DNA from: Martelella sp. HB161492
GTDB taxonomy: Bacteria; Pseudomonadota; Alphaproteobacteria; Rhizobiales; Rhizobiaceae
Assembly: GCF_013184775.1 (NCBI RefSeq)
Contig: NZ_JAATVV010000009.1
Coordinates: forward strand, 62,001-126,000
DNA: 64,000 bases
Direction: 5' to 3'
Made by a program: the position numbers and the translations under genes. This document shows positions 1 to 9,389 of this stretch, piece by piece (position 1 is the stretch's first letter; each line of letters opens with the position of its first letter). Under the pieces are notes generated by a model that searched no databases, was not told the DNA's origin, and saw only the letters and a list, made by a program, of their open reading frames with translations.

Positions 1-641
1 TCTCCTGCAATGGCGTCCATGATCACGCGCTGATGATCGATTGCCGCTCGCTTGCCACGCGCTCCGTGCCGCTTGATCCGAAGGCGCGTGTCGTTGTCGC
101 CAATTCCATGGTGCACCACGCGCTTGCCGGTGGCGAATATAACAAGCGCCGCGAAAGCTGCGAGGAGGGGGTGCGGCTCTTGCGTCCCGCTCTTGGCGAA
201 ATCGCCGCGCTTCGCGACGTGACGATCGAGGATCTGGAAGAGAACCGCGACTTTCTGCCGGAGGTGACCTATCGCCGCTGCAGGCATATCATCACCGAGA
301 ACGAGCGCGTACTCGATGCCGCTGACGCGCTGGAGAACGGGGACCTGAAGACGTTCGGACGGCTGATGAATGCCTCCCACGCTTCCATGCGCGATGACTA
401 CGAAATCTCCTGCCCGGAGATCGATATTCTGGTCGAGATTGGCCAGCGGCAGACGGGCGTCTACGGCTCGCGCATGACCGGCGGCGGTTTCGGCGGCTGC
501 ACGGTCAGCCTTGTCGAGGCCGAACATGTCGATGCTTTCATCGAAAATGTTGCGGCTGAATATGAAAAGGCGACCGGGCTGAAGTCGCCGATCTTTGCCT
601 GCGCACCGCAGGCCGGTGTCTCTGTGCTGCAACGCGCCTGA
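1..641 (+). CDS. galK: galactokinase, 3' part (5' end outside window)
   Basis: The reading frame is open from base 3 to the TGA at 639-641, so only the C-terminal ~212 residues are present. Galactokinase phosphorylates galactose to galactose-1-phosphate in the cytoplasm, the first committed Leloir step. The visible part carries the GHMP-kinase C-terminal glycine-rich motif ([11 protein letters not shown], around bases 469-500) and a galactokinase-like middle region with [13 protein letters not shown]. The galT ribosome-binding site begins within 30 bases of its stop, so the two are very probably co-transcribed. The gene is cut by the window edge, not degraded. Confidence 0.93.
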   Translation, partial: SCNGVHDHALMIDCRSLATRSVPLDPKARVVVANSMVHHALAGGEYNKRRESCEEGVRLLRPALGEIAALRDVTIEDLEENRDFLPEVTYRRCRHIITENERVLDAADALENGDLKTFGRLMNASHASMRDDYEISCPEIDILVEIGQRQTGVYGSRMTGGGFGGCTVSLVEAEHVDAFIENVAAEYEKATGLKSPIFACAPQAGVSVLQRA

Positions 642-669
642 GACGACACCGGAAAGGAAGGAGCATCCC

Positions 670-1707
670 ATGAATACCTTCGCCGATCATCCGCACCGTC
701 GCTTCAATCCGCTCTCCGGGGAATGGATCCTGGTTTCGCCGCAGCGGGCCAAGCGCCCCTGGCAGGGGCAGGTGGAAGATCCCGTGCGCCCCTCGATGCT
801 GGCGCATGATCCTGATTGTTATCTCTGCGCCCGCAATACCCGCATCAATGGTGAGGTCAATCCGGACTACCAGCACACCTATGTTTTCGACAATGACTTT
901 CCCGCGCTCACCACCGATGCGCCGGACGAGCGTTTCGAGGACGGTCTGCTTCTGGCCGAGGGCGAAAGCGGAATTGGCCGGGTGCTCTGCTTCTCGCCGC
1001 GTCATGACCTGACGCTGGCACGCATGGCCGTTGATGATATCGTCCATGTCGTCAATGAATGGGTGGCGCAATATGAGGAGCTGGGGGCGATGGAAGACAT
1101 CGCCCATGTGCAGATCTTCGAAAACCGCGGTGCCATGATGGGCTGCTCCAACCCGCATCCCCATGGTCAGATCTGGGCGAGCCGCCATGTCCCGAACGAG
1201 CCGGAAAAGGAAGGCCGCAACCAGCTGGCCTATTATGAGAAACACGGCCATCCGCTGCTGCTCGATTATCTCGAACAGGAGCTGAAGCTTGGTGAGCGCA
1301 TCCTGTTCGAAAACGACACCTTTGTCGTGCTGGTGCCCTACTGGGCGATCTGGCCGTTCGAGACCATGGTGCTGCCAAAGCGGCATATCCGTTCGATGGA
1401 CGAGATGGAGCCATCGGAACGCCGGGATCTCGCCGAGGCACTGTCGAGCGTGACGATCCGCTACGACAATCTGTTCAAGACCTCCTTTCCGTATTCGATG
1501 GGCTTTCATCAGCGGCCGACCGATGGCGAGGAACATGACGAATGGATCCTGCACGCCCATTTCTACCCGCCGCTCCTGAGATCGGCGACCGTGAAGAAAT
1601 TCATGGTCGGTTTCGAGATGCTGGGCGGACCGCAGCGCGACATCACCGCCGAACAGGCGGCCGAGCGTCTGCGGGCGCTGCCAGAGATCCATTATCTCGC
1701 TGAGTAA
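670..1707 (+). CDS. galT: galactose-1-phosphate uridylyltransferase
   Basis: 345 residues. The enzyme exchanges UMP between UDP-glucose and galactose-1-phosphate. The active-site motif NPHPHGQIW is at residues 161-169, with the nucleophilic histidine expected at H165, and the zinc-type cysteines C50 and C53 are in place. The ATG at 670 was chosen because a purine-rich AAGGAAGGAG run lies just upstream; an in-frame upstream extension would run back into galK. Length matches the bacterial family. It sits between galK and lacZ in one apparent operon. Confidence 0.96.
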   Translation: MNTFADHPHRRFNPLSGEWILVSPQRAKRPWQGQVEDPVRPSMLAHDPDCYLCARNTRINGEVNPDYQHTYVFDNDFPALTTDAPDERFEDGLLLAEGESGIGRVLCFSPRHDLTLARMAVDDIVHVVNEWVAQYEELGAMEDIAHVQIFENRGAMMGCSNPHPHGQIWASRHVPNEPEKEGRNQLAYYEKHGHPLLLDYLEQELKLGERILFENDTFVVLVPYWAIWPFETMVLPKRHIRSMDEMEPSERRDLAEALSSVTIRYDNLFKTSFPYSMGFHQRPTDGEEHDEWILHAHFYPPLLRSATVKKFMVGFEMLGGPQRDITAEQAAERLRALPEIHYLAE

Positions 1708-1782
1708 GACATAACGGTGCCGGATGAACGGCGCCGATCCCTGATTATCCTTCATGCCGCCCGGCTCCGGGCAAAAGGTAAC

Positions 1783-4700
1783 ATGATGATTGCTGAACCC
1801 GATCTCGGCTGGCTCGCCGATCCGCGCGTCTTCGCCGTCAACCGTCTCGATGCTGTTTCCGATCATATCGCCTATCCTGATGCAAGGGCGGCTGAGAGCG
1901 GGCTTTCGCTTTTCCGCCAGAGCCTTAACGGCGAATGGGCTTTCCGTGCGGATGCGCGCATTGCCGAACGCCCCGCAGGCTTCCATGCGCGCGATTTTGA
2001 TGCGAGCGGCTGGGGGCGGATCGAGGTTCCGGGCTATATCCAGCTGCAGGGCCACGGTCACAATCAGTATGTGAATACCCAATATCCATGGGACGGCGTT
2101 GCCGATATCCGGCCGCCGGCGATCCCGGAGGATAATCTAGTCGGTTCCTATATCCGTGATTTCACCTTTGCCGGCAGAGCCGATGACGGTCGTGTGGTGC
2201 TGACCTTTGATGGTGTCGAGACGGCCTTTTATGTCTGGCTCAATGGCGTCTTTGTCGGCTATGGCGAAGACAGTTTCACGCCGTCGCGGTTTGATATCAC
2301 CGATCTCGTCGAAAAGGGTGAAAACCGGCTTGCCGTGCAGGTGTTCCAGCGCTCCTCCGCCAGCTGGATCGAGGATCAGGATTTCTGGCGTCTGACCGGT
2401 ATTTTCCGCGAGGTCTGGATCGAAAATCAGCCCGCGCTGCATCTCGATGATCTTTTCGTCACCACCGATCTGGCGGATGATTTTTCTGCCGCAACGCTGA
2501 AGCTGCGGCTGAAGCTTGCCGGGACTTCGGGTGTCGTTGCGGTCTCGCTTGCCGATGCGACCGGCAAAGCGGTGGTTGCGCTTCAGGATTTTGAAGCTGC
2601 ATCCGAAATGGATCTTGCCTTTGCCATCGACCAGCCGGCCCTTTGGAGCGCCGAAGTGCCGAACCTCTACCGGCTGGTGATCACGCTGAAGGACAAGGCG
2701 GGTCGTGTCAGCGAAGTCGTGCCGCAGGCCGTCGGCTTCCGCCGTTTCGAGATGATCGACAAGATCATGCATCTGAACGGCAAGCGCATCATCTTCAACG
2801 GCATCAACCGCCATGATTTTGACGCCTATCGCGGCCGTGCCGTGACCTATGAGCAGATGCTGTGGGACGTGAAGTTCTTCAAGGCGCACAACATCAATGC
2901 GGTGCGCACCTGCCACTATCCCAATCAGTCGGTCTTCTACCGGCTTTGCGATGAATATGGGCTCTATCTGATCGACGAGACCAATCTGGAAAGCCACGGC
3001 TCCTGGCAGAAGGATGGCAAGGTGCTGCCGGACTGGGTGGTGCCGGATGGGCTGCCGGAATGGCGCGACTGCGTGCTCGACCGGGCGAAATCCATGCTCG
3101 AGCGTGACAAGAACCACGCCTCGATCCTGATCTGGTCCTGCGGCAATGAAAGCTTCGGCGGCAAGACGCTCTACGAGATGTCGGAATTCTTCCGCTCGCG
3201 CGATCCTTCCCGCCTCGTTCATTACGAGGGCGTGTTCCAGGATCGTCGCTACAACGATACTTCTGACATGGAAAGCCGGATGTATGCCAAGCCCCAGGAG
3301 GTTGAGGCCTTTTTGCAGGATGATCCGCAAAAGCCCTATATCCTCTGCGAATATATGCATGCCATGGGCAATTCCTGCGGCGGGATGCATCTCTACACCG
3401 ATCTCGTCGACAAGTATCCGATGTATCAGGGTGGCTTCATCTGGGATTATATCGACCAGGCGATCGCGGTTACCGGTGAGGATGGCAAGCCGCTGCTCGC
3501 CTATGGCGGCGATTTCGGCGACCGGCCGTCGGATTACGAATTCTGCGCTGACGGCATCGTCACCGCCTTCCGCGCGCTGACGCCGAAGGTTCAGGAGGTG
3601 AAATACCTCTACCAGAATGCCGATCTGACGCCGGAGGCCGGCGGCGTGACGATCCGCAACAAGAACCTGTTTGTCTCGACGGCAGATTTTGCGCTGTGCT
3701 ACACCTTGATGCGCGATGGCGTGGTGGTCTTCACGGGGGCGACGGTTGTCGATATTGCGCCCGGTGAGACGGCTTTCGTGCCGCTGTCGCTTCCCGACAG
3801 GACGCAGCCCGGCGAATATGTGCTGCAGACCGCGCTCTGCCTGAAACAGGATACACTCTGGGCCGGTGCCGGCCATGAGGTTGCCTTTGGCGAAGCGGTT
3901 CTGTCCGGTGCGCTGGCGGTGAAGGCGGGCAGCAGGGCGGGTGCCAATCTGCGCGTCATTCGCGGCGATCTCAATCTCGGCGTTCAGGCGCCGGGCTTCA
4001 CCGCGATGTTTGCCCAGGTCTATGGCGGGCTTTCCTCGCTGACGGTCGGAACGCTGGAATTCATCCGCCGGCCGCCGCGCCTGACCTTCTGGCGCGCCAT
4101 GACGGATAATGACCGTGGCCGCAAACATGGTTTCGAGCTTGGTGCATGGCAGACGGCAACGCTGTATCAGAAGATTGCCGCTGTCGAGATCGATGCCGAG
4201 GCCAATGAGCCGACAGTGACCTACCGTTTCACACTGCCTGGCCTTCCTGTCGAACCGAGCGTGATATATCGTGTCGGCCGCGACGGGCTGGTCCATGTTG
4301 AGGCGCATTATCCGGGCGCTGAAGGTCTGCCGGAATTGCCGATCTTCGGCCTGCAGTTCACCATGGACAAAAGCTTCGACCGGTTCCGCTATTATGGTCT
4401 GGGACCGGAGGAAAATTATGCCGACCGGGCCAAGGGCGCACGACTCGGGATTTTCGAAAAGCGCGTTGCCGACAATCTTCCAGCCTATCTCGTGCCGCAG
4501 GAAGCGGGCAACCGCATGGGCGTTCGCTTTGCCGAAGTCACCGATGCAAAGGGCAGGGGGCTGCGATTTGCAACAGAGGCCGCGCCATTCGAGTTCAATG
4601 CCCTGCATTATGCGCCGATGGAGCTGGAAAATGCTTTGCGCGTCGAGGAACTTCCGCCAGTCTATCGCACGGTTGTGACGGTTGCGGCAAAACAGATGGG

Positions 4701-4815
4701 CGTCGGTGGCGATGACAGCTGGGGCGCGCCGGTGCATCCGCCCTATCGTCTGTCTTCGCAGGCGCCTCTGTCGATCGCTTTCGCGCTCTCGCCCATCGGG
4801 GTTTCGGCAGTTTGA
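1783..4815 (+). CDS. lacZ: beta-galactosidase, glycoside hydrolase family 2
   Basis: 1010 residues, the usual size for a long LacZ. It hydrolyses lactose and other beta-galactosides, releasing galactose for the flanking galK-galT-galE pathway. The order is an N-terminal sugar-binding jelly roll, an immunoglobulin-like domain, a TIM barrel beginning near the GINRHDF motif, and a C-terminal beta-galactosidase small-chain domain. The acid/base glutamate is in WSCGNES (E456) and the nucleophile in LCEYMHAMGNS (E523). There is no signal peptide, so it is cytoplasmic and lactose must be imported. Two adjacent ATGs (1783 and 1786) follow AAAAGG at 1772-1777; 1786 has slightly better spacing. The 75-base gap after galT has no clear terminator, so it is probably in the same operon. 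Confidence 0.94.
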   Translation: MMIAEPDLGWLADPRVFAVNRLDAVSDHIAYPDARAAESGLSLFRQSLNGEWAFRADARIAERPAGFHARDFDASGWGRIEVPGYIQLQGHGHNQYVNTQYPWDGVADIRPPAIPEDNLVGSYIRDFTFAGRADDGRVVLTFDGVETAFYVWLNGVFVGYGEDSFTPSRFDITDLVEKGENRLAVQVFQRSSASWIEDQDFWRLTGIFREVWIENQPALHLDDLFVTTDLADDFSAATLKLRLKLAGTSGVVAVSLADATGKAVVALQDFEAASEMDLAFAIDQPALWSAEVPNLYRLVITLKDKAGRVSEVVPQAVGFRRFEMIDKIMHLNGKRIIFNGINRHDFDAYRGRAVTYEQMLWDVKFFKAHNINAVRTCHYPNQSVFYRLCDEYGLYLIDETNLESHGSWQKDGKVLPDWVVPDGLPEWRDCVLDRAKSMLERDKNHASILIWSCGNESFGGKTLYEMSEFFRSRDPSRLVHYEGVFQDRRYNDTSDMESRMYAKPQEVEAFLQDDPQKPYILCEYMHAMGNSCGGMHLYTDLVDKYPMYQGGFIWDYIDQAIAVTGEDGKPLLAYGGDFGDRPSDYEFCADGIVTAFRALTPKVQEVKYLYQNADLTPEAGGVTIRNKNLFVSTADFALCYTLMRDGVVVFTGATVVDIAPGETAFVPLSLPDRTQPGEYVLQTALCLKQDTLWAGAGHEVAFGEAVLSGALAVKAGSRAGANLRVIRGDLNLGVQAPGFTAMFAQVYGGLSSLTVGTLEFIRRPPRLTFWRAMTDNDRGRKHGFELGAWQTATLYQKIAAVEIDAEANEPTVTYRFTLPGLPVEPSVIYRVGRDGLVHVEAHYPGAEGLPELPIFGLQFTMDKSFDRFRYYGLGPEENYADRAKGARLGIFEKRVADNLPAYLVPQEAGNRMGVRFAEVTDAKGRGLRFATEAAPFEFNALHYAPMELENALRVEELPPVYRTVVTVAAKQMGVGGDDSWGAPVHPPYRLSSQAPLSIAFALSPIGVSAV

Positions 4816-4884
4816 GAATGCTGTAACGAGTTTTTATCATCGGCGCCCGGCGGAACGCAGGAGATGCCGGAAAGGAGAAAAGAA

Positions 4885-5877
4885 ATGGCCATTCTGGTAA
4901 CAGGCGGCGCCGGCTATGTCGGTTCGCACATGTCACATGCGCTGGTGGATCGCGGCGAAAAGGTTGTGGTGATCGACGATCTTTCGACTGGTCACAAGGA
5001 GCTTGTTCCCGAAGCAGCCAAGCTGGTTCAGGGTGATATCGCCGACAAAAAGCTGATTGCGAAGCTGATCGCCGATGAGGGCATTGTTGCAATCGCCCAT
5101 TTTGCCGGATCCATCGTCGTGTCGGATTCCGTTTCCGATCCGCTGACCTATTACGAGAACAACACGGTCCGATCGCGGGCGCTGATCGAGGCGGCCGTCG
5201 AAGCCAAGATCCAGGCTTTCCTGTTTTCCTCCACGGCAGCTGTCTACGGCGAGCCGGGGGCGGATATCCTTGATGAGGGGCAGAACCTGCAGCCGGTCTC
5301 ACCCTATGGCTGGTCGAAACTGATGACCGAAGTCATGCTGCGCGACAGTGCAACGGCCTATGGGCTGAAATATGCGGCACTCCGCTATTTCAACGTCGCT
5401 GGTGCAGACCCGAAAGGCCGCACCGGTGAAACCCGCGAACATGCAACCCATCTGATCGAGATCGCCGCGCAGGCGGCGACCGGTCGGCGCAACCGCATGC
5501 AGATCTTCGGAACCGACTATCCGACCCCGGACGGCACCTGCCTGCGTGACTATATCCACGTCACCGACCTGATTGATGCGCATGTGAAAGCGCTGATGCA
5601 TCTGCTGAATGGTGGCGAGAACTTCGTGGCCAATTGCGGCTATGGTCACGGTTTCTCCGTGCTGGAAGTGGTCAATGCGATCAAGCGCGTTTCCGGCGTT
5701 GATTTCCGCGTCGATCTCGCCGAGCGCCGTCCCGGTGACCCGCCCTCACTGGTGGCTGACAGTTCGCGGGTGCGGGCTCTGCTTGGCTGGGAGCCGCAAT
5801 ATGACGATCTCGACACCATCGTCAAACATGCACTTGCCTGGGAGGACCAGCTGGTCAAGGGACGCGTCAAACTCTGA
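4885..5877 (+). CDS. galE: UDP-glucose 4-epimerase
   Basis: 330 residues. It interconverts UDP-galactose and UDP-glucose, completing the Leloir pathway and also supplying UDP-galactose for surface polysaccharides (rhizobial homologues are also called exoB). It is a short-chain dehydrogenase-type Rossmann protein: GGAGYVGSH at residues 7-15 binds NAD, and the catalytic pair is Y141-x-x-x-K145 in YGWSK with an SST stretch near residue 116. The ATG at 4885 follows AAAGGAG at 4871-4877. It closes the galK-galT-lacZ-galE run. Confidence 0.95.
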   Translation: MAILVTGGAGYVGSHMSHALVDRGEKVVVIDDLSTGHKELVPEAAKLVQGDIADKKLIAKLIADEGIVAIAHFAGSIVVSDSVSDPLTYYENNTVRSRALIEAAVEAKIQAFLFSSTAAVYGEPGADILDEGQNLQPVSPYGWSKLMTEVMLRDSATAYGLKYAALRYFNVAGADPKGRTGETREHATHLIEIAAQAATGRRNRMQIFGTDYPTPDGTCLRDYIHVTDLIDAHVKALMHLLNGGENFVANCGYGHGFSVLEVVNAIKRVSGVDFRVDLAERRPGDPPSLVADSSRVRALLGWEPQYDDLDTIVKHALAWEDQLVKGRVKL

Positions 5878-5895
5878 GCAGCATTATCTGATGAC

Positions 5896-5917
5896 GGGCC
5901 CGGCAGATGTCGGGCCC
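5896..5917 (+). terminator. hairpin after galE
   Basis: GGGCCCG (5896-5902) and CGGGCCC (5911-5917) form a perfect 7-bp stem with an 8-base loop, 18 bases after the galE stop. The downstream T content is poor (ATTCTGTT), so it may be a weak terminator or an RNA-stabilising hairpin ahead of the next gene. Confidence 0.5.
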
Positions 5918-5943
5918 ATTCTGTTGGTGGGTGGAGGCTTGTA

Positions 5944-6864
5944 ATGGACGATCAAACGACAATGGCAGACGGTCTTGCCGACGGCATGGTGATCAAGCTG
6001 TGGCCCGACGGGGCGCCGGGCACGCCGGCCGATTTTCCGCCGCAACGTATTGTTGATCTTTCGCCCATCCTGTTTCGGGCCGAGCGCGAGCTGAGCTCCA
6101 TTTCCGCCCCTGCCATGACGGTTTTCCGGCCGGAGAATCCCAATGGCATGGCGGTGATCGTGGCGCCGGGCGGCGGCTATTCGCGCATTACGCTTGCGAA
6201 AGAGGGGCGAGAATGCGCCGAGTGGCTGGCCCGCTTCGGCATCACCACATTTGTGACGACCTATCGTCTTCCCGCAGAGGGACACGAAAACGGGGCCGAT
6301 GCGCCACTTGCTGATGCAAAGCGCGCCATCCGTCTGGTGCGGCACAATGCGGCAGCCTTCGGGATTGATCCCGGCCGGATCGGCGTTCTCGGCGCTTCGG
6401 CGGGCGGCCATGTCATGGCATCGCTGCTGACCGGTTTTGGGCGCGACGTCTATCAGCCCGTCGATGCGGCCGATGCGGTTTCGGCACGGCCGGATTTCGG
6501 CATTCTGCTCTATCCGGTCATCACCATGGATGTTGCATTTGCCCATGCCGGCTCGCGGCTCAGGATGATTGGCGAGACGCCGGATGCTGCAGCGATTGCG
6601 CATTACTCACCCGACCGCAATGTGCCGGATGATTGCCCGGAAGTGTTCATGATGCTTGCCGATGACGACCGGGCGGTGCCCGCCGACAATGCGGTGCTGT
6701 TCTATGCCGGGCTTCGGCGGGCCGGTGTGAAAGCCGAGCTGCATGTCTTTCGCGATGGCGGGCACGGTTTCGGCGTTGAGCGCATCACCCATCTGCCCGG
6801 CGGCGTCTGGCCTGATCTTGCCGAGGCGTGGATGCGGCGTATTGGCATGTTGCCGCAAGAATGA
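5944..6864 (+). CDS. alpha/beta hydrolase, acetyl-esterase/BD-FAE type
   Basis: 306 residues. The oxyanion-hole loop APGGGY is at about residues 74-79. The nucleophile elbow GASAGG puts the serine at S152. LADDDRAVP and GGHGFG near the C-terminus supply the likely Asp and His of the triad. This layout is typical of small esterases that deacetylate or deacylate sugars (the BD-FAE or xylan acetyl-esterase branch). No signal peptide is visible. It follows galE by 66 bases, so removal of acyl groups from sugars for the galactoside pathway is a reasonable inference. The actual substrate cannot be read from sequence. Confidence 0.8.
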   Translation: MDDQTTMADGLADGMVIKLWPDGAPGTPADFPPQRIVDLSPILFRAERELSSISAPAMTVFRPENPNGMAVIVAPGGGYSRITLAKEGRECAEWLARFGITTFVTTYRLPAEGHENGADAPLADAKRAIRLVRHNAAAFGIDPGRIGVLGASAGGHVMASLLTGFGRDVYQPVDAADAVSARPDFGILLYPVITMDVAFAHAGSRLRMIGETPDAAAIAHYSPDRNVPDDCPEVFMMLADDDRAVPADNAVLFYAGLRRAGVKAELHVFRDGGHGFGVERITHLPGGVWPDLAEAWMRRIGMLPQE

Positions 6865-6978
6865 TGGCGGCGGAGCGATGAAGAATTGAACCCGGCGGGT
6901 GATGACCCTATCTGAAAAGCGGGCATGATGCGGCATTTACCGGTCCATGCCTGAAGGGGACAGATCAAGGAGTGGGCC

Positions 6979-8100
6979 ATGCCGGAATTTCTCAAGAACA
7001 CGATGAGACGGATCGGTGCTTTCTTCCGGCGGATCGGTGCGCTTCTTGTTGCAGCGGTGGTGTGGCCGTTCAGGGCGGCAGGTGGCGCTTCCGGGCGTCG
7101 CGGCCTGATCATCAAGTCCGGGCTCGGTGTTTTCGTTCTGGCGCTGGTGCTGTTTTACGCAACCTTCTTCTGGCGCACCGAAATCTGGCACGGTTTCAAT
7201 CCTGATTATGTCGACAGCTATCAGCTCAGCGAGCGCTCGCTGCCGGCCGGTTCGAAGCTTCCTGCCGCGGGTGATGGCAGCAGTGCCGCCTGCCAGTCCT
7301 CCGCGCTCGTCACTGTGTTGGCCGATCTGGTGGACATGAATGTCAATCAGAATAGCTGGATTTCGTCGACGCTCGCCTATCGGCTGGGCTTTTTCGGACT
7401 GGATTGGGACAAGACGCCGTTTTTCGACAACAAGGCTGCCTTCCAGCGCGGTGTCAATCAGGCGGTCAGGCGCTCCACGGTGGAGCTGGTTGACACGCTC
7501 GGGCGCGTGCGCGGGACGTCCGGTGTTGACAACAATCTCCAGGATGCGCGCGGCAATCTGCAATATGACGAATATTCCTGGTATTTCGGGCTGCAGCCCT
7601 TCGGCTTCAAGACGCCGACACCGAGCTTCTATCGTTCTGCCGTGAAAAGCCTCAAGCGCTTCAATGCCGAACTTTCCGGCTGCAACACGGTGTTTGACGC
7701 CCGCGCTGACAATCTGAGCCAGTTTGTTGACCGCATTGCCAATGATCTCGGTGCCACGTCGGCAATCCTGCGGGAGCGCTCGGAAAATCACAATGGCGGC
7801 TGGTTCGATACCAGGGCCGATGACCGGTTCTGGTTCGCCTATGGCCAGCTCTACGGCTATTACGGCATTCTGGCGGCGACGGGCGCTGATTTCTCGCAGG
7901 TCATTGCGCAGCGCGATCTGACGGCGCTTTGGGATGAAACAGAGGATCAGTTCCGTGCGGCGCTTGCCATTCAGCCGGCGATCATATCCAACGGTCGCGA
8001 GGATGGCTGGATCATGCCAACGCATCTTGCGACCATGGGCTTTTATATTCTGAGAGTGCGCTCGAACCTCGTCGAGATCCGATCGGTACTGGATCGGTAA
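6979..8100 (+). CDS. DUF2333 family membrane-anchored protein
   Basis: 373 residues. A basic N-terminus is followed by one hydrophobic segment (about residues 43-60) and a long soluble domain expected in the periplasm. The conserved-looking blocks NQNSWISSTLAYRLGFF and NHNGGWFDTRADDRFWFAYG match my recollection of DUF2333, a family of unknown function common in rhizobia. The start at 6979 follows AAGGAG at 6968-6973. It ends 7 bases from the convergent luxR-type gene with no obvious terminator between. I assign no function. Confidence 0.7.
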   Translation: MPEFLKNTMRRIGAFFRRIGALLVAAVVWPFRAAGGASGRRGLIIKSGLGVFVLALVLFYATFFWRTEIWHGFNPDYVDSYQLSERSLPAGSKLPAAGDGSSAACQSSALVTVLADLVDMNVNQNSWISSTLAYRLGFFGLDWDKTPFFDNKAAFQRGVNQAVRRSTVELVDTLGRVRGTSGVDNNLQDARGNLQYDEYSWYFGLQPFGFKTPTPSFYRSAVKSLKRFNAELSGCNTVFDARADNLSQFVDRIANDLGATSAILRERSENHNGGWFDTRADDRFWFAYGQLYGYYGILAATGADFSQVIAQRDLTALWDETEDQFRAALAIQPAIISNGREDGWIMPTHLATMGFYILRVRSNLVEIRSVLDR

Positions 8101-8107
8101 GAATGCC

Positions 8108-8860
8108 TTAGCGGATCAGTCCGCAGCGGATCGCTTTCGCCACCATCTGCGCGCGGTTGACGCAGTCCAGCTTGCGGATCGCATTGCCGAGATAGGCATT
8201 GACCGTATGCTCGGACAGACCGAGGATCTTCCCGATTTCGGCAGACGTCTTGCCCTCGGCCGTCCAGCTGGCAACCTCCGTCTCGCGGGCGGAGAGCGGC
8301 TGGGAGCAATCGAAGCTCTGCTGGCGCAGCCGCTCGAAGGAGGAGAAGATCTTCAGTGCGACCATGCCGAGCTCATTGAGCTCGGATTGAGCCAGCTCCA
8401 TGCGGTCACCGATGAAATAGAGCCCCAGCCGCCAGTGATCGAGCGTGGTGAAGGTGAAGCCCATGCCCATGGAAATACCAAATGCCGCAAGCAGCCGCGC
8501 GTAATAGCCCGATGTCGGCTCGAGATGGTTGCTGCTGGACGACAGGCGCCACTGCACCGGCATGAATGAACGTGTTGAGGTCCGGGCAACAGCCGAATGG
8601 GCAAGCAGGTTGCGGCGGTCATAGGCAGCGAGAAAGCTATCCGGAATTGACGTAAGGTGGATAAAGGGTGCCAGCCTGTTCGCATTGGGTGTCGGCAGGT
8701 CGATCAGGCAGTACTGGCTGAAGCCGAAAGCCGTCTTGACCTCGGCGACGATATCGGCGAGTTCGTCCATATTCTGGCTTGCACGAAGCCTGGCCTGCAG
8801 CCGCGGCTGGCGCTCTGTCTCGGGGATGATCATGTCAGAACTGGGACGCTTTCCTGCCAT
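8108..8860 (-). CDS. LuxR-family transcriptional regulator (LuxR solo)
   Basis: 250 residues. The N-terminal part resembles the autoinducer-binding domain and the C-terminal part (about residues 187-242, from LSARETEV through SEHTVNAYLGNAIRKL) is a clear LuxR helix-turn-helix. At the site where AHL-binding members carry an Asp-Pro pair, this protein reads LLAHSAV (H88, S89), and the aromatic residue in the preceding helix is F instead of W. No luxI-type synthase is nearby. It may therefore respond to another ligand, or to none. The ATG at 8860 is the longest form; an internal ATG ten codons in (MIIPETER) is possible. The divergent neighbour is the TonB receptor. Confidence 0.85.
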   Translation of the reverse strand: MAGKRPSSDMIIPETERQPRLQARLRASQNMDELADIVAEVKTAFGFSQYCLIDLPTPNANRLAPFIHLTSIPDSFLAAYDRRNLLAHSAVARTSTRSFMPVQWRLSSSSNHLEPTSGYYARLLAAFGISMGMGFTFTTLDHWRLGLYFIGDRMELAQSELNELGMVALKIFSSFERLRQQSFDCSQPLSARETEVASWTAEGKTSAEIGKILGLSEHTVNAYLGNAIRKLDCVNRAQMVAKAIRCGLIR

Positions 8861-9389
8861 CGGGCAGACTCAAGTGATAAGATAGTCATGCTATAAATTC
8901 CAAAAATATGAATCCGTCGTTTCCAATTCAGCATTCGTGAAAATATTTCATCAGTGTTTCGATCTGCGTACCGGCCTCTGCAGGAAGCGCTGATCTCTCC
9001 CCAGACAGGCAATGGCGCCGGTTCTTTTGTGGTTCAGCTACGCGTTCTGATTTCAAATCATCATGAATCATTCGAATTTGACGATTGACGAACGTGAAAA
9101 TCAAGCGCGAACGTCCCGAATTCCGTGTTTTCGCGCAAAGCCCTTTCCACAGAGCGAAATCATGGGCCGACTGTTGCAGCCTTGCCAGAATCGCATTCTG
9201 ACGAAAACTTGACAAAAAGATGGTAGAAATAATCCGGATATATATTGACAAAAATACTCATGTTTTTTAACGCCATCCTTACAGAGATTGTTCCGGCCGC
9301 CTGAGAGGCACCGGAGTTCAGCCAAGCCAGCCAGAAACGGATCATCCGCTCCAGCCAGCCAGGCGCTTTTCAAAGCGAAGGATTTGGTA
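8861..9389. other. divergent intergenic region luxR / TonB receptor
   Basis: This is 529 bases of unusually AT-rich sequence without a credible gene. It contains a perfect 13-base palindrome TGATTTCAAATCA at 9048-9060, a TTGACA at 9209-9214, and the promoter/operator described separately at 9245-9260. An open frame on the minus strand starting with TTG at 9251 has no ribosome-binding site and overlaps the promoter, so I do not call it. Confidence 0.6.
9245..9260 (+). promoter_or_regulatory. candidate RirA iron-responsive operator overlapping a -35 box
   Basis: TTGACA at 9245-9250 looks like a -35 element. TGACAAAAATACTCA at 9246-9260 fits the rhizobial iron-responsive operator pattern TGA-N9-TCA and overlaps it, so a bound repressor would block RNA polymerase. 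It lies 129 bases upstream of the receptor start. A match to TGA-N9-TCA alone is expected by chance about once per 4 kb on one strand; the support comes from its position. Confidence 0.55.

Noticed and set aside
538-2082. 514-codon minus-strand open frame across galT and the start of lacZ
   Set aside because: It overlaps three real genes in antisense and its composition (many His, Arg, Gln) is typical of a shadow frame.
2137-4737. 866-codon open frame on the minus strand opposite lacZ
   Set aside because: It is antisense to an intact, motif-complete beta-galactosidase, has no ribosome-binding site or recognisable motif, and reflects the codon bias of a GC-rich gene.
8928-9251. 107-codon minus-strand frame between luxR and the TonB receptor
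   Set aside because: It starts with TTG inside the receptor promoter, has no ribosome-binding site and no recognisable features.
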